Assembly: GCA_964586155.1 (NCBI GenBank)
Contig: CAZPHC010000012.1
Span: 1-64,000 of the forward strand
Direction: 5' to 3'
Source of the DNA: SXNM01 sp964586155
GTDB lineage: Bacteria; Myxococcota_A; UBA9042
DNA length: 64,000 nt
How positions within the stretch are numbered: the first letter of the stretch is position 1; each line of letters begins with the position of its first letter. The notes beneath the pieces were generated by a model. The model did no database searches. It saw only the letters and a program-made list of their open reading frames with translations, and was not told where the DNA came from. Below, one piece after another: positions 1-7,938 of the stretch. Made by a program: the position numbers and the translations under genes.

Positions 1-486
1 GCGTGGATCTGGCTGCCTGGTCGCGAGGGATCGAGGTGCGGTGCCGGCGCTGTGAGGTTCCCACGCATTGCAGCTGACGCTCCCCTGGGCTCGGCGCTGG
101 GAACCTGTGCGTTGAGCGCGGGTTTCCGGGGTTTTGTGGGGTTGGCGGAGATGGACTGGGCCGCGAAGTTGTCCTTGACCGTGGGTGGAAGCGCTGGCAG
201 GCAGGGTGCTGCCTCGCGGTGGGGTGGCGGAGAGCTTCAGATGTTCGCCTATCCCTCCTACGCGCCGTCATGCTGATGTGCCTCGACATGATGCCCCCGT
301 GCGGCAACGGCCGCCGGTAGCAGATTGGATGAGGCAACGCTCGGGTGTTGGTAGTAGATGTGGTGAGTCAATGCGGTCAGGGCGAGGCCGAGGGCGTAGA
401 AGTCGTGTAGGACGGCCGCGGCGGCGATTGGACTGCGGTGGGCGGTGGCTTCGGGGCTGGGGTTGGCTGACCCTTTACCGGTGCGC
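1..486. other. Stretch without a convincing gene
   Basis: No reading frame here has a ribosome site and protein-like composition. The stretch lies beyond the 3' end of the capsid-like operon. It contains one copy of a dispersed element (175-265) that recurs near 54304. A gene beginning or ending outside the left edge cannot be excluded. Confidence 0.5.
175..265 (+). repeat. Dispersed promoter-like element, copy 1
   Basis: This segment aligns without gaps to 54304-54394, by eye about three quarters identical. Both copies begin TTGACCGT, share CGCTGGCA 17 bases later and a GGTGGGGTG-CGGAG block, and have an ATG exactly 66 bases after the TTGACC. Here the ATG opens an 11-codon frame (MFAYPSYAPSC) that stops at once. 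It may be a duplicated promoter and leader, or the decayed start of a gene family. Confidence 0.55.
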
Positions 487-2388
487 TTAGGGAATCGGCT
501 TGCCGGCGTCGTAGAACGCCTTCCACGTCATGATGCGGGTGAAGGTTCGGGTGGGGTCCGGCTTGTCCTTGGAGCCCGGCGCGTACCAAGGGAAGCCGCT
601 GATGGCCTTCACGGGGTTGCCCTCGGCGTCATAGCGGTATGCGGCATGCCAGGAAAAGCGTACGAACGGACCGAGCTCTTGAACGTCGGCGCTCATCCCA
701 TCACAGCCTGCCGTCAACCCCTTTATCAGCTCGAAGGGAGTCGCCGTGAAGCTGGGCCCTGATGGTCCACAGGAGGGCCAGGGATAGCTCCGCCACTCGA
801 CTCCCTTGCCGGGGCGCCAGATCGCGACGCGGAGCTCCGGTATGTGTTTCGCCGTACCACTCTCCCACGCAAGCCTAGTCGCCGATCGATGCCACGGCGA
901 CCAGTTCGTGACTTTGATGCCCGACTGGGAGAGGGTGAAGCCGAGCCAGTAACGTTGCTGGTCGTCGAGCATCAACCAGTCCGGAGGACTGGTCAGTCGC
1001 TCGCGCCAACGCGCTGACTCTTCGTCCTCGGCACCTGACTTGTGCCAAGTACCCTTGGGGAGCCACGAGGGATATGGGAGGGAGTAGGTGTGGTATGAGG
1101 CGTTCTTGGTGTCGACCAGCACGAGGCCTGGAGGCCCGGACGCAAGCCCCGGCAGCACGCCGCTTGCGTTCGTTGAGAATTCCCAGGCGTCGTTCGCCAC
1201 GGAGGGTACCGAGATCGGTTCGGTCACGGTTCCATCGCTCAGAACGGCCATGACAGAGTTGCGCCAACCGAGACTTGAGCTCCCGGCCAACTCGGTAGGC
1301 GTCACATGGCTGAACTTACTTATTTGCTTGATCCCGCCTGTCGCCCTCCACGCCGTGCCATCGCCGGTGACGCCCAAGCGGTCGCACTGTCGGGGATCGT
1401 CGGGGTCGCCGTCGATATGCCAATGACTGCCCTGGTAGCTCCCATCTGGCCGCACGATCATGATTCCGTTTGGGCCTTCCTCTTCGCCAGGACTACTCGT
1501 GGGTTGCAAGGCCTTGACCTCGAAATCAGTCATCCATGTGGCGTTTCCCTGGTGTTGACCACCTCCGCAAGAATGATAGAGACCGTACGCAGTGAAAGAT
1601 GTTACAGGGGACGTATAAGCTGCCTCCAATATGGGCTTGCTCAAGATGTCGCGGATTACGAACATGTGCAAAGTCCCATCACGCGTATCCGCCCCGCCCT
1701 CCCAGGGTGGGTACGAATGCGTGATCAGGAGCGTGCGGCCGGCTTCTTTGCTGGATGCAACTAGCTCATTCCTGACAGCCCCCAATGGTGCGTCGACGAC
1801 GACTTCGCGCGTAAGGCTCCAAATAATGGGCAGGCCCACAGATGGGCCGCGGAGGCCCAGCCACGTGTCCTGGTGCACTGCCTTGTTGTTCGAGAACGAC
1901 GTCTCGCTACGAACCAACCCTTGTTCCGTATATACGTGACCACCAATCCTGCGAACGATGCCTATTTCGCCGTTCCCAAAGATGACTTGGTAATCCGATC
2001 CGAATTGATCATCGACGAGCGCACACTCGATTGCAGAGAGCGAGGCAAACGTGCTAGCGACAACGTCGGTTGCCTCGCTGCATGGGATTCCGACTGCGCC
2101 ACTTTGCATCACTAGTTCAGGCACGGACCCAGGTACGATGAAGTCGGGAGCGATGTTGGCATAATGTCGCGCCACGACGTCGACCTCCGACGTCGACATT
2201 GCGTCTGCGTCCGTGCTCATGTCGGTGCCGGACCTGACGTCAGCCAGCGCGGCAGCAGTAGCATCAGCGACTGTAGCTTCGCAGGTGCAGGTACCAGCTG
2301 GCTTGTTCTGTTCTGTACAGCCAAGCAACAGCCATGCGACGATCAGCGACAACCCATTGAGCCATCGCTGGCATCGCGCCGGACTCAC
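487..2388 (-). CDS. Predicted lipoprotein of unknown function (633 aa), last gene of the capsid-like operon
   Basis: The likely start is the GTG at 2388. It overlaps the upstream gene's TGA as GTGA and has a GGAGG ribosome site four bases ahead, which is better than the longer upstream frame. Residues 1-24 form a lipoprotein signal with lipobox LLGC (Cys24), so the mature protein should be lipid-anchored outside the cytoplasm. A Thr/Asp/Ala-rich linker follows. The remaining ~500 residues are Trp-, Gly- and Pro-rich, contain a few Cys, and look like an extracellular beta-rich protein. I recognise no family. Its place as the last member of four overlapping genes suggests its job is linked to the capsid-like and hydrolase-like products. 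Confidence 0.82.
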   Translation of the reverse strand: MSPARCQRWLNGLSLIVAWLLLGCTEQNKPAGTCTCEATVADATAAALADVRSGTDMSTDADAMSTSEVDVVARHYANIAPDFIVPGSVPELVMQSGAVGIPCSEATDVVASTFASLSAIECALVDDQFGSDYQVIFGNGEIGIVRRIGGHVYTEQGLVRSETSFSNNKAVHQDTWLGLRGPSVGLPIIWSLTREVVVDAPLGAVRNELVASSKEAGRTLLITHSYPPWEGGADTRDGTLHMFVIRDILSKPILEAAYTSPVTSFTAYGLYHSCGGGQHQGNATWMTDFEVKALQPTSSPGEEEGPNGIMIVRPDGSYQGSHWHIDGDPDDPRQCDRLGVTGDGTAWRATGGIKQISKFSHVTPTELAGSSSLGWRNSVMAVLSDGTVTEPISVPSVANDAWEFSTNASGVLPGLASGPPGLVLVDTKNASYHTYSLPYPSWLPKGTWHKSGAEDEESARWRERLTSPPDWLMLDDQQRYWLGFTLSQSGIKVTNWSPWHRSATRLAWESGTAKHIPELRVAIWRPGKGVEWRSYPWPSCGPSGPSFTATPFELIKGLTAGCDGMSADVQELGPFVRFSWHAAYRYDAEGNPVKAISGFPWYAPGSKDKPDPTRTFTRIMTWKAFYDAGKPIP

Positions 2389-4715
2389 AAGCCCTCCTTC
2401 TGAGCGATGCCCGCGAAGTACTCCACCACCAGAGCTCGCCAAGTGACGCCCGGCCCCGGCTTCTTGTTCAGCCTAACCCACTCCAGCAAGCCCTGCCAGT
2501 CCGTCTCGGCCTGCACCCACGACACGCCGTCCTGCGTCGCCGCCAAGCTCGCCCAGCCCGGAGCCGCGCGCTCGAAGCCGAGCACCTCCTTGCCCTGCAC
2601 GCTCTGCCACGACGAGGTCACCGCGAAGTCGCGCTTTTCGCCTCCCAGCAGCTTGTTGACGTCGAAGTAGAGCAGCCGCAGCTCGGGCGCGGCGCCGGCG
2701 ATCTTCTTGCCAGCGCCGTCGAGCACCGCGCCGCTGGTCGCGAGATCGAGCTGCGTCGCGCGTAACAGGGCGTGGGCGGCGCGAAGCCACCACCTTCCGC
2801 TGTAGCAGGCCTTGCTTAGGGTCTCCGTGACGCCCTCGATCTTGGACGTCTCCGCGCCGCCAGGCACTGCCAGTGACGTCTTGGCCTTGATCGCCTCCCA
2901 AGCGATGGCGCCGAGCGTCTGAAAGCCCATCTCGGCCACGACCAGCGGCAGCCCGGGCGCCGCCTTGCCGACCGCGGCGACTGGCAGCGTCGCCGCCTGC
3001 GGCGTGTGCATGATCGGGCCCGTCGCCTCCTGCGCCTGGGTCGCGGCGTTGCGCATCATTCCATAGAGATCGATGCCGATGGCGCCCAATACCCCTTCCT
3101 GCACCAGCGGGCCGACGATCTGCTGGACGGTCGTGTCGCCGTCGTGACCGAGGACCTTCCAGTTGTTGGCGTCGGAGGCGACGTCGGGGCGGTGGGTCGT
3201 CATGTTGAGCACGGCGGCGAACTCGAGGACGTTCGAAGCCTTGTGCGGCCAGTTCGTGCCACCTGCTGCTTTGGTCTCGATGCCCTCGAGCTCAAGCGCC
3301 TTGTCGAAGCCGGCGATGACGGCGGCTCGAAACGCCTTAAATGCGGCGCGGTACTCAGCTGGGCTCGGCGATTTGCCGTCGTAGCGCAGGCCGTAGGCTT
3401 GCTCTTGGCCAAGGTTCATCTCAGAGGCGAAGCGGAGCACGACCTTGGGTCGAAAGGCTGCCTTCTGCGCCGCCAGCAGCGGCGAACTGGGGAAGGCCTC
3501 GAGCCGGCGATACCACAGCGCAAGGCACCAGCCGACCATGCGCGCCCAGGCGGTGAGCTGTTGGGCGAAGAGGTAGCATTGGGTTGGGGCTGTGACGGGG
3601 ATGTAGGGGCTCACCTCGACGACGAAGCCACCGATCCCAGGGTTACGGAAGTAACAGAGGTCCATCCACGGCAGCAGCGCGCCTTGGTCCGCGATAGCGC
3701 GTCCGGAATCGCCCTCGAGCGCTTTGCCGGCCTCGACCGGGACTTTCCAAAGTCCGGCTTCCTTGGTTAGCGTCGACAACTTCGAGCGCAGTTGCGCCTC
3801 AAGCGCTGCAGCGGTTCGGAACTGCGTCCCTGACTGGCCGATGGGCCAATCGATCCCGAGGGTCGAGGCAGCGTTGATCTGCTGCGAGAGCTGGAACCAG
3901 CTCTGCTTCTGACCGACGCCGGTCTCATTCGGATCGTAGGCCCAGGCAAACTGTAGAGGCACACCGTTAGCCGCGAATCCTTCCTTGTTCCAATAGACAT
4001 TGGAAACATCCCAAATCCAAGATGCCAATTCGGCGGCGTCTGGAGCCTTCGCCGCCGTCGCAGCGTTGAACCACAAGCCCTCGAACTTAGCGACGACCGA
4101 CGGCACCGCTTCTTCGAGCGCCGAAGTCCATCCCATCGCCACAAACGTCCCATACCAGCGCAAGAACCCGCGCCGCAGTGGAAGCTCCCCATCCTTCACC
4201 GGTGGCTTGGCGGTCAACCAACTCGGCCAGTACGCCTTCTCCCAATCCTTTCCGCGGATCAATACAGCTTCGAACTCAGAGAGATTCCGACGCAACTCGA
4301 AGCCAAATCGCGGCGACGCCTTCTTTGCGTGTAGCGCCGCTAGCACGGTTGAATTCTTATATGGTGTCTTACCCCACCCAGCGAGCCCATCCTTCTCGCC
4401 AGCGCGCCGCCAGTTCTCGATGCCATTATTCGCCGGTCCGCGCTCCCACGTCGACACCAAGTTGCACCCGCGCTGGATGAACTGCAGTTCTCCCGCACCA
4501 TACGCCAGCCCAAGCGCGGGATCCTGCAGCCTCTTCGTCATCGCCGCGACGTACGCGACCGTCACGAGCACAGCGAAAAACGACGAGCTGTCGAGGATTC
4601 GGCCGGTCGCGGCCGCCGCGAGCATGTTGGCGATCGCTTCGTTGACCACCGCTGCCTCGGCGGCGCCGAGCTTGGACCACGCGTCGGAAGCGGCTTGCGG
4701 CGTCGGCTTCACCAT
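2385..4715 (-). CDS. Large protein with a possible GH26-like TIM-barrel half (776 aa)
   Basis: The ATG at 4715 overlaps the upstream stop by seven bases, and the 3' end overlaps the next gene as GTGA, so translation is probably coupled. No signal peptide is evident. The N-terminal ~380 residues are Ala/Trp-rich and unrecognised. In the second half, a strand ending RFASEMN places Glu432 where clan GH-A enzymes, especially GH26 mannanases (R-x-x-HEMN), have their acid/base. It is followed by a PAEY-like helix, an IGIDLYG strand, and VVAEMG with Glu595 where the nucleophile would be. The GH26 His is replaced (ASEMN). Glycosidase activity is therefore an inference; the alternative is a phage-derived structural protein of unknown fold. 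Confidence 0.75.
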   Translation of the reverse strand: MVKPTPQAASDAWSKLGAAEAAVVNEAIANMLAAAATGRILDSSSFFAVLVTVAYVAAMTKRLQDPALGLAYGAGELQFIQRGCNLVSTWERGPANNGIENWRRAGEKDGLAGWGKTPYKNSTVLAALHAKKASPRFGFELRRNLSEFEAVLIRGKDWEKAYWPSWLTAKPPVKDGELPLRRGFLRWYGTFVAMGWTSALEEAVPSVVAKFEGLWFNAATAAKAPDAAELASWIWDVSNVYWNKEGFAANGVPLQFAWAYDPNETGVGQKQSWFQLSQQINAASTLGIDWPIGQSGTQFRTAAALEAQLRSKLSTLTKEAGLWKVPVEAGKALEGDSGRAIADQGALLPWMDLCYFRNPGIGGFVVEVSPYIPVTAPTQCYLFAQQLTAWARMVGWCLALWYRRLEAFPSSPLLAAQKAAFRPKVVLRFASEMNLGQEQAYGLRYDGKSPSPAEYRAAFKAFRAAVIAGFDKALELEGIETKAAGGTNWPHKASNVLEFAAVLNMTTHRPDVASDANNWKVLGHDGDTTVQQIVGPLVQEGVLGAIGIDLYGMMRNAATQAQEATGPIMHTPQAATLPVAAVGKAAPGLPLVVAEMGFQTLGAIAWEAIKAKTSLAVPGGAETSKIEGVTETLSKACYSGRWWLRAAHALLRATQLDLATSGAVLDGAGKKIAGAAPELRLLYFDVNKLLGGEKRDFAVTSSWQSVQGKEVLGFERAAPGWASLAATQDGVSWVQAETDWQGLLEWVRLNKKPGPGVTWRALVVEYFAGIAQKEGL

Positions 4716-5092
4716 GGCAACAGCTCACGAACGTGTGCCTGCTCCGCTTCGCCCAGCCCGGCGACGAAGGTCACGAGCACCGGCCGCAACGCCCCTAGGT
4801 CGTGCAGACTCGTCAGCTCCTGTGCCAGCTGTCTGGCCTGGACGTAGAGCTGGCGCGACGGCGACTCGCGCTCGGCGAGTGCCTGCAATGCCCGCACCAC
4901 GTCATCACGAAAGGCGTCTGGATCTTGATCGCCCAACGCCTCGCCCAGCGCAGCGTCGAGTTGGCCGAGCCAAGCGTAGGTCGCGTAGCCGGCCGACGCC
5001 GCTGACGCGCTCGGCGGCTGCTGCCGTGGCTTCTCGATCCCCAGCGGATCGCGAGATTCGCGCGGCGTGCCGGGGCTGCGACGCTCGCTCAT
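4709..5092 (-). CDS. Small helical protein of unknown function (127 aa)
   Basis: The start ATG overlaps the capsid-like gene's stop as ATGA, and its own stop overlaps the next ATG by seven bases. The first ~35 residues are Pro/Ser/Ala-rich and probably disordered. Residues ~36-127 are Ala/Leu/Glu-rich and predicted helical, with two long amphipathic stretches. It has no signal peptide, Cys or membrane segment. Directly after a capsid-like gene it could be a head-completion, scaffold or cargo-type protein, but no motif proves this. Confidence 0.72.
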   Translation of the reverse strand: MSERRSPGTPRESRDPLGIEKPRQQPPSASAASAGYATYAWLGQLDAALGEALGDQDPDAFRDDVVRALQALAERESPSRQLYVQARQLAQELTSLHDLGALRPVLVTFVAGLGEAEQAHVRELLPW

Positions 5093-5967
5093 GGCCGCAC
5101 CTGCAACAACACAGCCATGCCAGCCTGATCGAGCAGCGCCACACCGACGGTCTGCGTCAGCCGCATCGTCACGGCGCCGTTGGCGCGCGTCTCCAGCTCC
5201 GTCGTGACCAGGCCGCGATCGCCGACGCCCTCCGGGTAGATGAGGGTGACCGCGTCCAAGTTCAGCGCGATGATGCTCGAGTCGGCTCCGGGGGTGTTGG
5301 GGAGGTGGTCGTTGCGCAAGATCGGCACGCCACTGTACGCCAAGTGCCGCAGGCCGGTGCGCTCATCGACCACCGTCGGCGTCGGCAGAAATGCCGTGTC
5401 GTAGATGTTCTGGAACCGATTGAGCATCGCGCCGCTCATGACGAGGTAGTCGCAGTGGCCGCCGTGGGTGAGGATGCGCTGCAGCAGGTCGCGCAGCATG
5501 GTCAGAGTCAGCGTCCCGCTGGTGCCTGAAGTGCTGTTGGTCGAGACCGACACGAGCCCGCCCGGCTCGTCGCTCGCTCCTGAACCGACGACCAGCGCCC
5601 TGCCGACGGCTTGGCGCAGCAGCAGGCGCTTGATGTCGGCTTGCACCTGGCGCTGGTCGAGCATGCCCGAGTAGACCTGAGGGTAGCCCTCGCCGAGATC
5701 GAACTCGCCCATCACGCGCTTGAGCGGGGCCAAGCGCACATCCGGCTCCGCGGCGTTGGCGGTGGCGAACGCGCTCGCGCCCACCCATTGCACCGTTCCG
5801 AGCCGGTCCGGTGGCGGTGCTGGCAGCGTCGGCACCTCGGGGATACGCAGGCCGTCGCCGCGGATCGGCATCCAGCTCACCAAGGGCAGGAGCTGGTCGG
5901 CGATCAGGTCTCTTTGGACCGCAACGCGGCCGTGGATTTGGACGGTAGAGAGGTCGGACAGTGCCAC
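5089..5967 (-). CDS. HK97-fold major-capsid-like protein (292 aa)
   Basis: The start is probably the GTG at 5967, preceded by GGAGGAAGCC. A longer frame would have to read through the 8-bp repeat array. The order of features follows HK97-type major capsid proteins. There is an N-terminal arm with Trp/Pro-rich strands. A helix with DIKRLLLRQAV is followed by VVGSG-EPGGL, the usual Gly/Pro-Gly turn. The A-domain has CDYLVMSGAMLNRF and then SGVPILRND, a short loop and SSIIALNLDAV. A C-terminal beta segment is rich in Arg/Thr. No maturation protease, portal or terminase lies nearby. It could be a prophage remnant, a domesticated capsid or an encapsulin-like shell. Confidence 0.7.
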   Translation of the reverse strand: MALSDLSTVQIHGRVAVQRDLIADQLLPLVSWMPIRGDGLRIPEVPTLPAPPPDRLGTVQWVGASAFATANAAEPDVRLAPLKRVMGEFDLGEGYPQVYSGMLDQRQVQADIKRLLLRQAVGRALVVGSGASDEPGGLVSVSTNSTSGTSGTLTLTMLRDLLQRILTHGGHCDYLVMSGAMLNRFQNIYDTAFLPTPTVVDERTGLRHLAYSGVPILRNDHLPNTPGADSSIIALNLDAVTLIYPEGVGDRGLVTTELETRANGAVTMRLTQTVGVALLDQAGMAVLLQVRP

Positions 5968-5996
5968 GGCTTCCTCCGTGCGCCCGGATCGGCCGG

Positions 5997-6049
5997 TTCG
6001 CGAACGGGCGAACGGGCGAACGGGCGAACGGGCGAACGGGCGAACGTTC
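5997..6049. repeat. 8-bp tandem repeat array capped by palindromes
   Basis: Five perfect copies of GAACGGGC occupy 6002-6041. The array is bounded by the palindromes TTCGCGAA (5997-6004) and GAACGTTC (6042-6049). It sits 30-80 bases upstream of the capsid-like gene's GTG start, in its probable untranslated leader, where changes in copy number would not shift a reading frame. Confidence 0.85.
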
Positions 6050-6072
6050 TCATGCATGCCGCGTTCCGTCAA
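6044..6072 (-). promoter_or_regulatory. Possible promoter of the capsid-like operon
   Basis: On the minus strand TTGACG (6072-6067) is followed after 17 bases by GAACGT (6049-6044), a weak -10 that lies in the palindrome capping the repeat array. Transcription would start inside the repeats. The -35 matches other promoters in this window, but the -10 does not match well. Confidence 0.3.
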
Positions 6073-6278
6073 TTGGAATTCGACACGGAGCCTGCTATCA
6101 TGAGGCTTTTTCCGGCGGTTGGAAGTATAGCCCCACATCTACTCACGACCTCGACCCCACCGTGGGGCCGAAGGCGACCCTAGACATACATCATCCAACT
6201 ATCAAACCCAGTCACACAACAAACAAGCCCCATTCATGACCACAGAAACGCCAGAATCCAGGCTACAAGACGCAAAAC

Positions 6279-6410
6279 TACGGCGCCGAGCACAGGCGGC
6301 GGCTGGTGGTGGTCATCGAGCAGCCCGAGGTCGTGTGCAAGACCCTGACGCACCTGGGGATGCCTACGGCCGCGCCGGAGTTCGCTGCCGCCCGACGCCC
6401 GCCGTTGTTG
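6279..6410 (+). pseudogene. Remnant of an IS91-type transposase C-terminus
   Basis: In one frame this stretch reads RRRLVVVIE-QPEVV, then LTHLGMPTAAPEFAAARRPP. That order (Arg-rich end of a zinc-binding region, hydrophobic IE-PxVV strand, HLGxPT, Pro-rich tail) is typical of the C-terminus of IS91-like transposases. No N-terminal or catalytic part is present. It lies in the gap between divergent operons, so it looks like a decayed insertion. The call rests on motif memory only. Confidence 0.4.
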
Positions 6411-6544
6411 GCGCTGGCGGCGGCGGGTGTCGGTGACGAGCGCCGCGTCGAGCTGGACGCGGAGTTCGTCGAGCCAGAGGTGGAGCGGGTCGAAGACGTG
6501 GGCGCTGGTGGGCGGCTGCTTGGCGGGGCTGTGCGTCGATCGCG

Positions 6545-6630
6545 GGAATTCGGGTCGATCGCGGCTTGTCTGGTAGCGTCGCCCCCGGGGCAGGTTGTCG
6601 TTGACGGGGCTTGGGCGGGCGCATAGCGTC
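6545..6630 (+). repeat. Dispersed promoter-bearing element, copy 1
   Basis: Two blocks recur at 53590-53688: GGAATTCGGGTCG, and a ~42-base block that begins GGCAGGTTGTCGTTGAC and ends TAGCGTC. The gap between the blocks differs by about 13 bases. The second block contains a complete promoter in both copies. Confidence 0.65.
6601..6629 (+). promoter_or_regulatory. Promoter of the 6650-8483 operon
   Basis: TTGACG (6601-6606), a 17-base spacer and TAGCGT (6624-6629) give a good housekeeping-sigma promoter. The predicted transcript starts about 6636, directly ahead of the GGGGAGG ribosome site at 6638-6644, so the leader is very short. Confidence 0.65.
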
Positions 6631-6649
6631 GGTCACAGGGGAGGTTGGC

Positions 6650-7228
6650 GTGAAGGGTTGTCCGAGAATGGGGCCTGCGTTGCCTGTCTCCCTGCGTCGA
6701 TGGCCGCGTCGCGCCTTGAGCCAGGCTCGTATTCGCTCGACCTGTGCACTTGCGCTGCTTGTGTGTCTTGAGATCTTCGGTACGCGGCCGGCCCATTCCA
6801 TGCAGCCCGAGGCCCACGCTGCGACCTCGCTGCCGACGGTACGGCATCACCGACTCGAGCCACGCCACATGAACTGGCTCAGCGCCGCGGTGGGGCTGCC
6901 GCTTCCGGTCGGCGGCTTGATAGGCCTGCGCTTCCGCCATCCTCTGGGCGAGGATGTGAACGTCCAGGTTGCGGCCGGGCTGTCGATTCTCGGGCCCAAC
7001 TTCGCGGTCACCGGTGTCGTCGAGTACCCCAGCGGTTTCCTCTGGGGCGTCGGTGCCGACGCGACGATGTACGTTCCGATCTTTGGCGGCAAGATCGCTC
7101 CCCTGCCAGGGGTTCACGGTCAGTTTGGTCACGCCTGGTATCTCGCCGATGAGTGGTTGCGCGTCGCCTTGGTGCTGAGCGTCGGCCTACCGCAGCTCGT
7201 CGGCCTTGCGCTCGAGGTGGGGCTATGA
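6650..7228 (+). CDS. Exported beta-rich protein, first gene of a three-gene operon (192 aa)
   Basis: The GTG at 6650 is chosen because GGGGAGG lies five bases upstream; a longer frame would begin before the promoter's own start point. An Arg-rich n-region and a hydrophobic stretch (residues ~30-45, CALALLVCLEIFG) end near AHS, so it is probably exported. The mature part alternates Gly/hydrophobic stretches, like a small outer-membrane beta-barrel or a periplasmic beta protein. The stop overlaps the next start as ATGA. No known family is recognised. Confidence 0.68.
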   Translation: MKGCPRMGPALPVSLRRWPRRALSQARIRSTCALALLVCLEIFGTRPAHSMQPEAHAATSLPTVRHHRLEPRHMNWLSAAVGLPLPVGGLIGLRFRHPLGEDVNVQVAAGLSILGPNFAVTGVVEYPSGFLWGVGADATMYVPIFGGKIAPLPGVHGQFGHAWYLADEWLRVALVLSVGLPQLVGLALEVGL

Positions 7229-7938
7229 GCGCCTTGGCGCGCCGCGATGGCCCGCTGCGACCACGCCGGCGTCCATGCGACGCGGCGTTTGGGTGCGCCA
7301 CATTGAGCTGCATTACGCTGCGGCGCGCCACGCTTAGGTGCGCCTTGGCCCTTTGTCGCGCCGTGGCCCTTTGTCTCGCCGTGGCCCTGGGCACGACGCC
7401 ACAGCCGGCCCTTGCCGCGATCGGGACGCGCACGGGCACGACAACGCCGCTATCACCGGCCACGCTGGATCGGTCGGCGCTGACGCTCTCGCTCTCGACC
7501 TTGCCCTTTGGCGTCGTCGAGATGCGCTACGAGCGGTCGATTGACGTGTCGGCCTGGTGGGCGGTGCTCGTTGGCGCTGGCATTGGGCTGCCACCCAGCT
7601 CCCTGACGTTCCTCGCACCGGTCCCGCCCAGCCGCACGGTGCAAGAGGTGGCCGCACAGTTTGGTCTCCGGATCGCTGGCGACCCGCGTGACAGCCTCTC
7701 GCTTGGCGTGGAGTTGCTCGGGATGCGGATCGGCCCGCGGACGGGGCGTCCGCTCGACCTCGGCCTCGCCGGTGGGCCGATGCTCGGATGGATGGCGCAA
7801 TCCTCCGGCGGCCTGACGGGGCTCGTTCAGGTCGTCGGCGGTGCAGTCGTGCGCCGCGCCTCCATCTCCACCGGCGACACGTCAACGGTTTGGGCGCTGC
7901 ACGGGCTGGTGCGGGTCGCGGTGGGGTACGCATGGTAG
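7225..7938 (+). CDS. Exported barrel-like protein, second gene of the operon (237 aa)
   Basis: The ATG at 7225 lies in an ATGA overlap with the preceding stop. An Arg- and Cys-rich N-terminus is followed by an imperfectly repeated hydrophobic stretch (LALCRAVALCLAVALG), probably an export signal ending near residue 60. The mature part has MRYERSIDV-type alternating strands, several Gly-rich turns and ends in Tyr-Ala-Trp. A terminal aromatic residue is usual for outer-membrane beta-barrels inserted by BamA. It resembles the preceding protein in style and may be its barrel partner. Confidence 0.7.
   Translation: MSALARRDGPLRPRRRPCDAAFGCATLSCITLRRATLRCALALCRAVALCLAVALGTTPQPALAAIGTRTGTTTPLSPATLDRSALTLSLSTLPFGVVEMRYERSIDVSAWWAVLVGAGIGLPPSSLTFLAPVPPSRTVQEVAAQFGLRIAGDPRDSLSLGVELLGMRIGPRTGRPLDLGLAGGPMLGWMAQSSGGLTGLVQVVGGAVVRRASISTGDTSTVWALHGLVRVAVGYAW

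Noticed and set aside
5089..6138. Longer start for the capsid-like gene
   Set aside because: It would translate the 8-bp repeats. GTG 5967 has a good ribosome site and gives a normal capsid N-terminus.
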